Below are positions 25,015 to 33,922 of a stretch of 35,766 bases of DNA, piece by piece (positions within the stretch are counted from its first letter, which is position 1; the number at the start of each line of letters is the position of its first letter). The position numbers were made by a program, and so were the translations under genes. The notes beneath the pieces are model-generated. The model was not told the origin of the DNA, did no database searches, and worked only from the letters and a program-made list of their open reading frames with translations. Source of the DNA: Gammaproteobacteria bacterium (GTDB taxonomy: Bacteria > Pseudomonadota > Gammaproteobacteria > Pseudomonadales > Halieaceae); the NCBI GenBank assembly GCA_030428835.1, contig JAUIEP010000034.1, forward strand, positions 1 through 35,766, given 5' to 3'.

Positions 25015-25656
25015 TCAGCCGTTCCCGTTGACGAGCTGCAGCAGGGTTTCCATGCGTTGCAGTGTGTCAGTTGTCTCCAACAGGTATTGCGCCAGCGCCA
25101 TCTTCATGCCCAGGCTGCCCGAGACGGCGAAGCTGAAAGGCTCCGCGGCCATCTCCTGCCAGTGATCGCTGCGCAGGCGCTCCTGTATCTCCGGCTGCCC
25201 GTGCGTGAGGGCCAGCAACCGGTTGAGGATCTTGTCCTTGTATTGTTCGAGCACGGGTTCGACGTCGCTGTCAGGCGCCTCGTCCCGCAGCTCTTCGCAG
25301 CGCCAGATACTGAACGGGAGGGTCTGCACCTCCTCGCCGAGCGTGAGCCTCGCGTCGGTTTTTACCGCGATCATCAGGCGGCCGTCGTCGAGCTCCTGCA
25401 ACAGGGCGACTGGACCTGCAGAGAATACCTCGCAGGGCTTGTAGGTCGACTGGTTACTGGATAGCGCCTCGTCCAGGGTCTGGGACTGCGCGGTCGTGTG
25501 CAGGACCTTCTGGGTGTGGCACACGCCCATGGGCATACCCGATTCGATGCAGTGATGCACCATCTTGCGATAGCGCGGCTCGAACACGTGGAGCGGGCAG
25601 GGGATACCCGGAAATGTCACCGAGCCGGGAATGGGGAAGAGGGCGACCTTGGCCAT
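25015..25656 (-). CDS. LON substrate-binding domain protein
   Basis: I start this 213-aa protein at ATG 25656, read MAKVALFPIPGSVTFPGIP, because GAGGG sits about 7 bases upstream and the family begins near LFPLP. It consists only of the N-terminal LON substrate-binding fold (LHVFEPRYRKMVHHCI near 25-40) and a helical end. There is no AAA+ or protease domain. Such proteins are common in gammaproteobacteria with no settled role. Confidence 0.85.
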   Translation of the reverse strand: MAKVALFPIPGSVTFPGIPCPLHVFEPRYRKMVHHCIESGMPMGVCHTQKVLHTTAQSQTLDEALSSNQSTYKPCEVFSAGPVALLQELDDGRLMIAVKTDARLTLGEEVQTLPFSIWRCEELRDEAPDSDVEPVLEQYKDKILNRLLALTHGQPEIQERLRSDHWQEMAAEPFSFAVSGSLGMKMALAQYLLETTDTLQRMETLLQLVNGNG

Positions 25657-25968
25657 ACGTTCCCTCAACCCTCGCGTCCCGGGCGGGCACAACTTTCAGA
25701 AGTAGATCGAGCAGGTTTCATGGATGCAGCCTTCAGCGCCAATGCTATCGGTACGGTTGGAGTGGGGCGCCGGATTGCCGACGGGCAGCCGAGCGTGGAG
25801 TTACCCGCCCACGGTCCTGAACAGAAATGCGACAGGGGTGAGCCCCGCGAGGGCGCCCCGGTGGTTGACGTTGCAATCTGCCGCGGGGGCGGGACATTCC
25901 AGCGCGCGGGAGCCAGCGGTAATGCGGATATCCGATGTCATGGTTCCGGACGGTGTACCAGCGCTGCG
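25657..25968. other. 312-bp gap between cryptochrome and LON-domain genes
   Basis: I see no convincing gene, RNA or clear promoter here. It presumably holds the LON-domain gene's promoter. Confidence 0.4.
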
Positions 25969-27267
25969 CTACGGGTCGACGATGGGCCAGTCAGCCGCGT
26001 CGGTAACGTGGACAGGCTGGGGCGGCCGGTCGCCGTCCCACTTGCGCGTGAACGTCCCGTCGGGGTCGTGTTCGCGCGCCTGCTTGTCCAGGTCGAAGTG
26101 GCGCCCGCCGCGCGGGTCGGCGCCGACGCCCGCGATGTACTGCCAGTTGCCGTAGTTGCTCGCCACGTCGTAGTCGATCAGGTGTTTCTCGAAGAAAGCC
26201 GCGCCGTAGCGCCAGTCCAGTTGCAGTTCGTTCACGAGGCAACTGGAGGCGATCTGCCGGCCGCGATTGCTGGCCCAGCCCGTGGCCGTGAGCTGGCGCA
26301 TGACGGCGTTGACGATCGGGTAGTCGGTGTCGCCCGCGCACCAGCGCGTAAAACTCCGCGGTTCAAACGTGCACCGGCGCAGCCGCCTGGCGCCGCCGCC
26401 GGCGCGGAACAGGCTGCGGTCGTCCTGCAGCGCGCGCCACTGGAAGAATTCGCGCCACAGCAGCTCGAAGTACAGCCACCGGGTGGACTCGTTCCTCTCG
26501 TGCCGGCGCTCGAAACGCCGGATAGCCGCGGCGACCTCCCGGGCTGACAGGCTGCCGTTGGCCAGCCACGGCGACAGGGTGCTCGACCCCGCCAGTCCGT
26601 CGAGGCAGTTGCGTGTCGTTTTGTAGCGGGCGATCCCCTGGTCCTCAAACACGAACTGGCGCAGGCGGCGGTTGCCCGGCACGCTCCCGCCGCGGATGGG
26701 GAGCGCGGTGTGGGGGCGCGTCGTTGACTCCGGCACATCGTTAAACGGCGCTGCCGGCGGCCGCGGCAGCACGTCGGGGCGCGGTACCGGCGCGGCGACC
26801 GGCAGCGCCTCTACCTGCTCGCGAAAGGGGGTGAAGTGCGCCGGTAGCGCGCCGGACCCGAAGGGCAGCGATTCCTCGTCAAAGAGTGTGCCGGTGTCGT
26901 GCAGGTCCAGCGGCACCGGCAGGCGCCGCCGCAGCAGTTCCACGGTCCTGCGCTCGTAGTAGCCCGGCGCGCGCGAGGCGCCCACGCGGTCAACGCGGTA
27001 GTCCCGCACCAGTTCGGGAATCACCACCTCGGGAGAGCCGTGCAGCACCAGCAGGTCCTGGCCGAGTCTCAGTAGGCCCTGGCGCAGGCTGCGCACGTTC
27101 TCGACAAGGAAGCGCTCGCGCTGTTCTCCCATGCCCGTCACGTTGCACCACGGCCTGTTCCTGGGCCACAGGTACACGAGCAGCAGCCGGTCCGCGCCCG
27201 CGTGGGCCAGCAGGCCCGGGTTGTCGTTCAGTCGCAGGTCGTTCCTGAACCAGTATAGATGGCGCAC
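25969..27267 (-). CDS. DASH-type cryptochrome/photolyase
   Basis: A 432-aa flavoprotein. The N-terminal alpha/beta photolyase domain begins MRHLYWFRNDLRLNDNPGLL. The FAD-binding part includes KTTRNCLDGLAGSSTLSPWL and ELLWREFFQWRAL. The DASH-specific end contains YGNWQYIAGVGADPRGGRHF and GTFTRKW. The GTLFDEESLPF and HFTPFREQVE segments also follow the DASH pattern. Cry-DASH proteins repair cyclobutane dimers in single-stranded DNA or act as blue-light sensors. The start matches the family, so I keep it. Confidence 0.88.
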   Translation of the reverse strand: MRHLYWFRNDLRLNDNPGLLAHAGADRLLLVYLWPRNRPWCNVTGMGEQRERFLVENVRSLRQGLLRLGQDLLVLHGSPEVVIPELVRDYRVDRVGASRAPGYYERRTVELLRRRLPVPLDLHDTGTLFDEESLPFGSGALPAHFTPFREQVEALPVAAPVPRPDVLPRPPAAPFNDVPESTTRPHTALPIRGGSVPGNRRLRQFVFEDQGIARYKTTRNCLDGLAGSSTLSPWLANGSLSAREVAAAIRRFERRHERNESTRWLYFELLWREFFQWRALQDDRSLFRAGGGARRLRRCTFEPRSFTRWCAGDTDYPIVNAVMRQLTATGWASNRGRQIASSCLVNELQLDWRYGAAFFEKHLIDYDVASNYGNWQYIAGVGADPRGGRHFDLDKQAREHDPDGTFTRKWDGDRPPQPVHVTDAADWPIVDP

Positions 27268-27388
27268 GCGCCGGTCCCCTTGCCAGAATCGCCAGTGCTT
27301 ACGCGGGGTTCGCGCCCCCGGTTCATAGGTCCCGGGTGGTGCCTGGCGAGCGACGGGGCGACAGCCATCGCCTGCCGCCTGCGCCGGG

Positions 27389-27877
27389 TCACGTCAACCC
27401 GAAGGCGTTGCGCAGTGCATCGCGCGCGGCCGTGAGTCCCGCCTCGTCGGCGCCCGGCGCATAGGGCACGAAGCGAATGGAAACCGTGCCGCCGTGGCCC
27501 CAGGGCCACCAGAGCCCGAGCAGCAGCACCTCGTCCGCCAGGCCGCTGGCAAAAATGCGCTGCCCGGACCGCAGCCCGCCGAAGTCCGCGGGGGCGCCCC
27601 GCACCGCGTCGGGCGCCTGCCTGATGCTCCCGCGGTCCCAGCTCTTGCCGAGTCGCTGCGTGAGGATTGCTAGGAGCTGGTCTGCGACGGCTATCTCGAG
27701 GATCGCCACCACGCCGTCGTGTTGCCCGTCCCATTCCCACCGCAGGTAATCGGGCAGCGACGTCGCGAGGTCGTGCAGGAAGGCATCCGCGCCGACTGCC
27801 GGTGGTGGCGGCGCCATGCCGGACCCCTTGCGCGGGAAGACGCGCCCGAGTACACGGGCGATGAAACCGTCCGCCAC
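27389..27877 (-). CDS. Hypothetical 162-aa protein downstream of D-aminoacylase
   Basis: It starts with GTG at 27877, one base after the stop of the amidohydrolase, which suggests an operon. Residues 30-60 are acidic and aromatic (FLHDLATSLPDYLRWEWDGQ). A hydrophobic VLLLGLWWPWG patch lies near 120. No signal peptide is convincing. I do not recognise the family. Confidence 0.65.
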   Translation of the reverse strand: MADGFIARVLGRVFPRKGSGMAPPPPAVGADAFLHDLATSLPDYLRWEWDGQHDGVVAILEIAVADQLLAILTQRLGKSWDRGSIRQAPDAVRGAPADFGGLRSGQRIFASGLADEVLLLGLWWPWGHGGTVSIRFVPYAPGADEAGLTAARDALRNAFGLT

Positions 27878-27878
27878 G

Positions 27879-29615
27879 TCAGGCGATGGCGCGCAGTTCC
27901 GGCGCCGCCTGGGGCCCGCGCACCAGGCGTCCCGGCCGCGCCCCGGTCTCGGCGCCGTTCTCCATGATGACCTCGCCGCTGCAGATCGTCATGCGATAGC
28001 CGTCCACCTTCTGCACCAGCCGGCGCGCGCTGGAGGGCAGGTCGTAGACCATCTCCGGCGGGTGGATGGTGAGCCGGTCGAAGTCGATCACATTCACATC
28101 GGCCTTCATGCCGGGCGCGAGCAGGCCGCGGTCGTGCATGCCGTAGAACGCCGCGGTGCGCTGCGTCTGGTTGTGCACCAGTTGTTCGAGGGGAATGCGC
28201 TCGCCGCGCACGCGGTCCCGCGCCCAGTGCGTGAGCAGGTAGCTCGGCATACTCGCGTCGCAGATCAGGCCGCAGTGGGCGCCGCCGTCGGACAGGCCGA
28301 ACACGGCGTGCTCGTGCAGCATCATGCTGCGCAGGGCCTCGAAGTCGCCGTCCGCGTAGCCGAGCAGCGGCATATAGATGATGCCCTTGCCGTCGCGCTC
28401 CAGCAGGGTGTCGTAGGCGAACTCCGCGGGACTTACGCCCGCGGCTTCGGCCAGCGCGCGCACGCTGTTCTCGCGCGGCGGCTCGTAGTCGATCGGGTCG
28501 CCCAGGGGGAACATGTTGTCCCAGGCCGTGAGGCTGCGGGTGAACACCTCGGGCAGGCCGGCCAGGTCCGGCGGGTTGTTCAGGATCGCAGCGCGGGTGT
28601 CGGGGTCGCGCAGGGCGGCCACGCGCTCCGCCAGCGGCAGCGCCGCCAGCGGCTGGTAGTCCGGGTGCAGGATGAACGGGTGGCCGGAGCTCTCGAGGCT
28701 GAACAGCACGCCCGCCGGGCGCTGCGCCACCTGCGGCGTGAGTGTGCCGCCCGCGGCGCGATCCTCGTCCACCGCCTGCAGCAGGCGCTGCCACTGGGTG
28801 GGGTCGTCGGGGCTCTGCAGGCAGGCAAACGTGACGGGTCGCCCGGTCTCGCGGCCGATCTGGCGCATCCAGTCGAGTTCCTCCTCCTCCGGCGCGAGGT
28901 CGCTCGCCACCTCGAAGATACCGTGGCCCACCTCGCCCATGGCGCGGCCGATGGCGATGACCTCCTCGCGGTCGGCGGTCGTGCCCGGCGCCAGCTCGCC
29001 GTCGGCGGCGCGGTGCAGGATGGTGCGGGTGGTGGAGAAGCCTAGCGCGCCGGCTGCCAGGCCCTCCTTCACGATGGCGGCCATCGCGGCCACGTCGTCC
29101 GCGCTCGCCATCTCGTTCTTCGCGCCGCGTTCGCCCATCACGTAGGTGCGCACGGCGCCGTGGGGCACCTGCGCGGCGAAATCGATGGCGTGCGGGATGC
29201 TGTCGATGGCGTCGAGATACTGCGGGAAGCTCTCCCAGTCCCACGTGATGCCCTCGGCCAGCGCCGTGCCGGGGATGTCCTCCACGCCCTCCATGAGCTG
29301 GATGAGGAAGTCCTCCTTGCCCGGCTCCACCGGCGCGAAGCCCACGCCGCAGTTGCCCATGACCACGGTGGTCACGCCGTTCCAGCTGGAGGGCGACAGC
29401 ATCGGGTCCCAGCTCACCTGGCCGTCGTAGTGGGTGTGGATATCGACCCAGCCCGGCGTCACCAGCATGCCGGTGGCTTCCACCTCCCGCGTGGCCGGCC
29501 CGAGGTGCGCGCCCACCGCCGCGATCGTGTCGCCCTTGATGGCGACGTCCAGGACCTGTCCGGCGCTGCCGCTGCCGTCGATGACCGTGCCGCCGCGAAT
29601 GACGATGTCGTACAT
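27879..29615 (-). CDS. N-acyl-D-amino-acid deacylase family amidohydrolase
   Basis: A 578-aa metal-dependent amidohydrolase. The N-terminal beta-sandwich ([18 protein letters not shown]) leads into the first metal-binding motif [15 protein letters not shown]. Family signatures [15 protein letters not shown] and [19 protein letters not shown] follow, and [11 protein letters not shown] carries the late catalytic Asp. D-aminoacylases and dihydropyrimidinase-like enzymes share this core, so the exact substrate is open. AGGAG lies 8 bases before the ATG. It probably forms an operon with the 162-aa gene. Confidence 0.85.
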   Translation of the reverse strand: MYDIVIRGGTVIDGSGSAGQVLDVAIKGDTIAAVGAHLGPATREVEATGMLVTPGWVDIHTHYDGQVSWDPMLSPSSWNGVTTVVMGNCGVGFAPVEPGKEDFLIQLMEGVEDIPGTALAEGITWDWESFPQYLDAIDSIPHAIDFAAQVPHGAVRTYVMGERGAKNEMASADDVAAMAAIVKEGLAAGALGFSTTRTILHRAADGELAPGTTADREEVIAIGRAMGEVGHGIFEVASDLAPEEEELDWMRQIGRETGRPVTFACLQSPDDPTQWQRLLQAVDEDRAAGGTLTPQVAQRPAGVLFSLESSGHPFILHPDYQPLAALPLAERVAALRDPDTRAAILNNPPDLAGLPEVFTRSLTAWDNMFPLGDPIDYEPPRENSVRALAEAAGVSPAEFAYDTLLERDGKGIIYMPLLGYADGDFEALRSMMLHEHAVFGLSDGGAHCGLICDASMPSYLLTHWARDRVRGERIPLEQLVHNQTQRTAAFYGMHDRGLLAPGMKADVNVIDFDRLTIHPPEMVYDLPSSARRLVQKVDGYRMTICSGEVIMENGAETGARPGRLVRGPQAAPELRAIA

Positions 29616-29705
29616 GTGCCGTGCTCCTGTGGCAAGAAGGGTTGCCTGAACTCTAGCACAAGGCGCGCGTGGTGCGGGCTCGCGCGGCGGCCGTGGGGCC
29701 GTGGT

Positions 29706-31208
29706 TCAGGGGTTGTCGGCTGGCGCCTCCGCGCTCTCCGGTTCCTCGCCGGTATCCACGCCCTGCAGGTAGCCGATGGACTGCAGTTTGCGGATCTGCT
29801 CGGCGCTGAGTTTGCGGGACTCCACCGCGTGTCGCGGCTTGTTCTGCTCGTAATCGAGGAACAGGCCGTCGAAGCGCAGGACCAGTGCGTCGCTGGCGAC
29901 GGACCGGGTCTCTCCCGGGTCGGTGGCGAGGTCGTAGTAATCCACGTGATCGCTCACCCGGTACCAGATCGCCTTGTTAGTGCCCGCGCGGGCGCTGAGC
30001 TGTTGCTCGCCGGAAGCCAGCGCGGCGCCGTAGAAGGTGCGATCCGTGGCCGCTTCCGCGTCGCGCAGGTCGATGCCGGTCCACGCCACGTCATCCGCCG
30101 CGAGTTGCAGCCAGCGCACGGCGGCCGGGGCGATATCGTTCAGGCTCACCGGCGTATCGATAGTCCGGCCCTGCCTGTCCGGGTGCCACACCAGGAGCGG
30201 CACATGCAGTTGCTCCTGGTACAGCGAGTTGCCGTGCCCGAACGCCTTGAACATGGCCTTGATGATGTCCTTCTCCTGCGCCGACCGCCTGTCGCCGATG
30301 TGGTCGAAGAACTCTTCGCCGTGATCGGAGAACACGACTACCACGGTATCGTTCAGCAGGTTCTCCCGCTGTAGCGTGGCCAGCGCGTCGGCCACGCCGT
30401 CGCGCAGCGCGCGGACGCCCGAGACATAGACATGAAAGCTCCTGCAGACGGCCGAATCCGGGTTGCCGCAGGCGTTCGGGGGCAGCATGCTGGCGGTGCG
30501 CGCGCGCTCCTCGGCGTCGAGCGCCGCGTAGCGTTGTTGCATGCCCTTGTCAAAATTCGCGTGCCAGTTGTGCGCCTCCATCAGGTGCAGGTAGTGCAGG
30601 AACCGACCGCCCCGCGCGCGCGGCAGGTGCTCGGCGCGCCAGGCGTCCAGCAGGGGCCCCCAGTCCGCCTCGGTGCCCGGCGTGTCGAAGGCGGTGACGT
30701 GATCGAAGCCCCGCATCAGGTTCTTGGAGGTGGACAGGCTGTTGGTCCAGAAGGAGGCGGACACCGCCCCCGTGTCGATGCCGGCCGCGCGGGCCCGCTC
30801 GGCGAGGGGGCGCACGTGGGGCAGGAGCGGGCTCGGCGGCGTCTTGCGCAGGGTGCCGATGGGACCGGGGAACAGGCCCGCGCCATGCTGCGCCGGCCCG
30901 AGGCCGGTGAACACCGAGGCTATGCTGGGTACGGTCCACGGGGCGGGCGCCTGGGCATTACGGTAGATCAGCGCAGTCTTTTCCCAGGTCGCGAGGGCGT
31001 CGTCGCCGAATTCCGCGAGCCTGAACCAGGTATCCGCGCGCACGGTGTCCAGGCAGATGAGCAGCAGGTTGTAGGGGCGCGCCGGCGGCTGGGCGACGGG
31101 CGCGGGACCCGTGTCGCGTTCGGAACAGGCGGTGAACAGCAGCCCCGACAGGAGCACCGCCGTCGCCCGGCGGCCGAAGCTGCTTATCCTGTCGCGGACC
31201 GTGTACAC
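29706..31208 (-). CDS. Sulfatase-fold lipoprotein with Thr at the nucleophile position (paralogue 2)
   Basis: I start this 500-aa protein at GTG 31208, which gives a short basic N-terminus, a hydrophobic LLSGLLFTAC lipobox-like segment and a length equal to its 501-aa paralogue. A TTG at 31250 overlapping the upstream stop is an alternative. Metal-binding ICLDTVRAD and VVFSDHGEEFFDH are conserved. The active-site loop reads APWTVPSIASVFTG, with T92 where formylglycine sulfatases have Cys or Ser and Ile where they have Arg. That resembles Thr-nucleophile phosphotransferases such as LtaS and EptA more than true sulfatases. It ends with LQSIGYLQGV like its paralogue. The 629-aa open frame upstream is not real. 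Confidence 0.8.
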   Translation of the reverse strand: MYTVRDRISSFGRRATAVLLSGLLFTACSERDTGPAPVAQPPARPYNLLLICLDTVRADTWFRLAEFGDDALATWEKTALIYRNAQAPAPWTVPSIASVFTGLGPAQHGAGLFPGPIGTLRKTPPSPLLPHVRPLAERARAAGIDTGAVSASFWTNSLSTSKNLMRGFDHVTAFDTPGTEADWGPLLDAWRAEHLPRARGGRFLHYLHLMEAHNWHANFDKGMQQRYAALDAEERARTASMLPPNACGNPDSAVCRSFHVYVSGVRALRDGVADALATLQRENLLNDTVVVVFSDHGEEFFDHIGDRRSAQEKDIIKAMFKAFGHGNSLYQEQLHVPLLVWHPDRQGRTIDTPVSLNDIAPAAVRWLQLAADDVAWTGIDLRDAEAATDRTFYGAALASGEQQLSARAGTNKAIWYRVSDHVDYYDLATDPGETRSVASDALVLRFDGLFLDYEQNKPRHAVESRKLSAEQIRKLQSIGYLQGVDTGEEPESAEAPADNP

Positions 31209-31246
31209 CGGTGTGGCCTGTCCCTGTTTGTCGATAGGCGTGCGCC

Positions 31247-32014
31247 TCAATGGATCCTGAAGACTGACTTGGTGACCAGCGCGCCCGTCACCGAGACAAC
31301 GAGAAACACCGTCAGCCAGTTGCCCAGCCAGCCGGGGCCGAACGGGAGGTGACGCTGGGCGGGCAACTCGAGGAAGACGACGTCCACCGGGCTGTCGTCG
31401 GCGAGGTAACCCGCGGGGTTGCCCAGCAGGCTGTTCCACCACACCTTCTTGTGCACCTGCGGCACCGGCGCCGGCAGCGGCAGGCCGAGCAGTTCGCTGC
31501 CCGCTCCTGTCACCAGTTCGGTGCCATCGCGCTGCGCCGGCCACGCCACCGTCCACGCGCCGTCCTCGAGGGTGGGCGCCTGCCCGCCGTGCCAACGCAG
31601 CTCTGCCGCTGCTTCAGCGGGGAGGGTCGTTACGCTGACCGGGTCGCCCGCTGCCGGAAAATCGTAGCCGTACTGGCTGGACGCCCAGGCCATGATGCAG
31701 ATCATCGGCACGGCCGAGATGAGGGCCGGGCCGAACACCAGGCCGAGATGCTTGAGCGACAGCCCGAGCGATTTCCTCGTGAGTTCCATGAGCTCCGCGA
31801 AGGACTCGTCCGCCGCGCTCATTTCCGCCTGCGCCGCTTTCAATTCGACCTTCACCGCGGCGATGCGTTTTTGCGGCGACATGACGCCGTAGAGCAGCAT
31901 GCTGGCCGCACCCGCGACAACACTCCAGATGCACAGCCGCAACAGCGTGGGCAAGAACCCCATGGCGCCCTCGATGGCATCGAACAGCGGGCCCGGCAAA
32001 TCGATGACACCCAT
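31247..32014 (-). CDS. EMC3/TMCO1-like (Oxa1-superfamily, DUF106-type) membrane protein
   Basis: A 255-aa protein with an N-terminal membrane helix near 22-45 (LRLCIWSVVAGAASMLLYGV), then a charged coiled-coil hairpin (KVELKAAQAEMSAADESFAE) and a second helix near 90-112 (GPALISAVPMICIMAW). A soluble, probably periplasmic, domain follows, and a third helix near 228-250. The TM-coiled coil-TM layout, with MSPQKR and L-x-L-K-H-L-G-x-V, is that of archaeal DUF106 and eukaryotic EMC3/TMCO1. This identification is by pattern only. It sits 6 bases after the phosphatase-like gene. Confidence 0.55.
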   Translation of the reverse strand: MGVIDLPGPLFDAIEGAMGFLPTLLRLCIWSVVAGAASMLLYGVMSPQKRIAAVKVELKAAQAEMSAADESFAELMELTRKSLGLSLKHLGLVFGPALISAVPMICIMAWASSQYGYDFPAAGDPVSVTTLPAEAAAELRWHGGQAPTLEDGAWTVAWPAQRDGTELVTGAGSELLGLPLPAPVPQVHKKVWWNSLLGNPAGYLADDSPVDVVFLELPAQRHLPFGPGWLGNWLTVFLVVSVTGALVTKSVFRIH

Positions 32015-32020
32015 GCGGCG

Positions 32021-33922
32021 TTACTCCTGCAGGATCATTTGCGCGAGCTCGTCGATCGCGTAGTTCGCTTTCCCGGGTTTGAAGGAGGTGAACAGCACGC
32101 CCGGCACCTGGTCGACCGCCACGCAGTGGTCGCCGCTCCACTTGTTGCGATTCACCTCGACGAGCCGCTTCGGTACCGCGCCGAGCGTGGTCTGCCACGA
32201 GGCGCGGTAGCCGGCGTAGTAGCCCACCAGCAGGTCGGGCGCGTCGTCGTTGGCATTGCCCTGGTAGACCACGGCGCCGTCGTACATCGTCTTGATAATC
32301 GGCTGGTCGCGTTTGTCGTCGTGCATCTCGAGCAGTTTCGCGGACAACTCCGCCTTCAGCGCGTCGGCCTCGGCGGCGGTGACGATGCCCTCGGCCTCGC
32401 GGCCCTGCATGTTCAGGTAGAGGCTGTTGAGGCCCACCGCGTAGGCGCGTGTTTTGGACCAGTCCACGTGCTCGAAGCCGATGCCGGATTCCGTCGCGCC
32501 CTCGTCGAGGGCCATGTAGCCGTTCTCCACGAGCCAGTGATTCAGGTGCACCGACCAGCGGTAGGGTGAAAAACCGTGGTCGCTCATGACGATCAGGCGA
32601 TCCTTGTCGCCGAGCTGCGCCATCACCTTGCCGAGGATGCGATCGGCCTCGCGGTAGGTCCAGGCGATGGCGTCGCGGCCCTGTTCGTCGGTCTCGTCGT
32701 ACAGCGCGTGTTCCGGGTCGAAACCGCGGTAGAACATGTGGCTCACCCGGTCGGTCTGTACAAACACGCTGACGATCAGGCTCGAGTTGTTGTTCGCCAG
32801 TGCGTCGAACAACATGGCCTCGCGCTCCCGGTAGGTGGTGCGCACCATCTCGAGGAAGCCGGCGTCCGTCATGTGATCGTTGTTCAGCGACCAGGTTTCC
32901 TCCGGCATGCCGATGGTGTGGTAGTTGCCGATGCGCGCCGCGAGCTCCGCGGCATAGTGCGGGGGCGCGGAGATGGGCGCCACCGGGTTGTGCGGATCGA
33001 TCTGTATGGGTGAGACGTAGACCTAGGGTCGCGGGTAGTCCTCCAGCAGGAACAGGCGCACGGTGCCGGGCACGTTGATCAGGTTGAGGATGCTGTAGGA
33101 CACCGTCACCCAGTCGGACCACTCGCCCTTCTTGATGACGAACTCGCTGTCCCCCAGCACCACGCCGGTGCCGCCGCCCTCGGCGGGGTAGAACTCGAGC
33201 GGGGTGGTCAGCGGCGTGAGTGCTTTCTTCAGGGGGTGCGGAGGCCCTTCCAGGACGGTGGCGATACGGCCCGTGTCGTCCGCCTTCATGTAGACGATGC
33301 GCGCGTTCTGCCCTGTGTCGAGCGGCCGCGTTGTGTACAGTGTGTAGGTGCCCTGGGTGCCGAGCAGGTCCGGCACGCCCATGCCCGCGATCATGTGATC
33401 GATATCGTCGGGCGGGTAGGTGACCGGTACGCGCAGGACGGTGGCGGAGCCGCCGCGCTCCTCGACTGCCGTCCAGAAGGGCTTGCCCTGGCGCCGGTTC
33501 AGGATCTGCGCGTCGGCCAGCGGCAGGTGCCAGTCGCCGAACTCCAGCGCCGCGTCCGGGAAGATCGTCTCGGAGACGGAGAAACTCGGCAGGTAGGTCT
33601 GCGGGTCGCGACGCAGGAAGTCGTACACCCCGTGTTGCCCCGGGCCGGTGCCCGTGGCGAAGCCGGACCACGCGACGGGTGACTGCGCGGGGATGGTCGT
33701 GGCCAGCGGCGAGAAGTGCCCCTGCGCGGCCAGCTTGCTGAAATTGGGCAGGGTGCCGTCCGCCATCCAGCCGGACACGATGTTCGGGTCCATGCCGTCG
33801 AAGCCGAGGACGATCGTGCGGCCTTCGGGCGGTGGCCCCGACCTGTCATCGCCGACGCAGGCGACGAGCGCCAGTACGACAACGAGCAGCGCAACGAGGC
33901 GCGTATTGAGGTGTGCGGTCAC
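32021..33922 (-). pseudogene. Alkaline phosphatase/nucleotide pyrophosphatase-family lipoprotein split by an amber codon
   Basis: One reading frame of 634 codons is interrupted only by TAG at 33025-33023, between DYPRP and VYVSPIQIDPHN. The N-terminal 299 residues have a lipobox (VLALVAC, C22), the metal motif GFDGMD and the TIPAQSPVAWSGFATG nucleophile region. The C-terminal part has QTDRVSHMFYRGF, VMSDHGFSPY and WSGDHC. An AlkP-family member needs both halves. Readthrough, sequencing error or recent inactivation could each explain the stop. A downstream ATG at 32983 would give a 320-aa C-terminal fragment with no signal peptide. It overlaps the first sulfatase-fold gene by four bases (ATGA). 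Confidence 0.75.

Noticed and set aside
27691-29244. 517-codon open frame
   Set aside because: Antisense-frame shadow of the amidohydrolase in GC-rich DNA; no motifs.
31251-31595. Long N-terminal extension of the second sulfatase-fold gene
   Set aside because: Arg/Ala/Gly-rich shadow of the membrane-protein gene; the lipoprotein signal starts much later.
31614-33671. 685-codon open frame
   Set aside because: Out-of-frame shadow of the phosphatase-like and membrane-protein genes, with Arg/Ala/Gly-rich noise composition.
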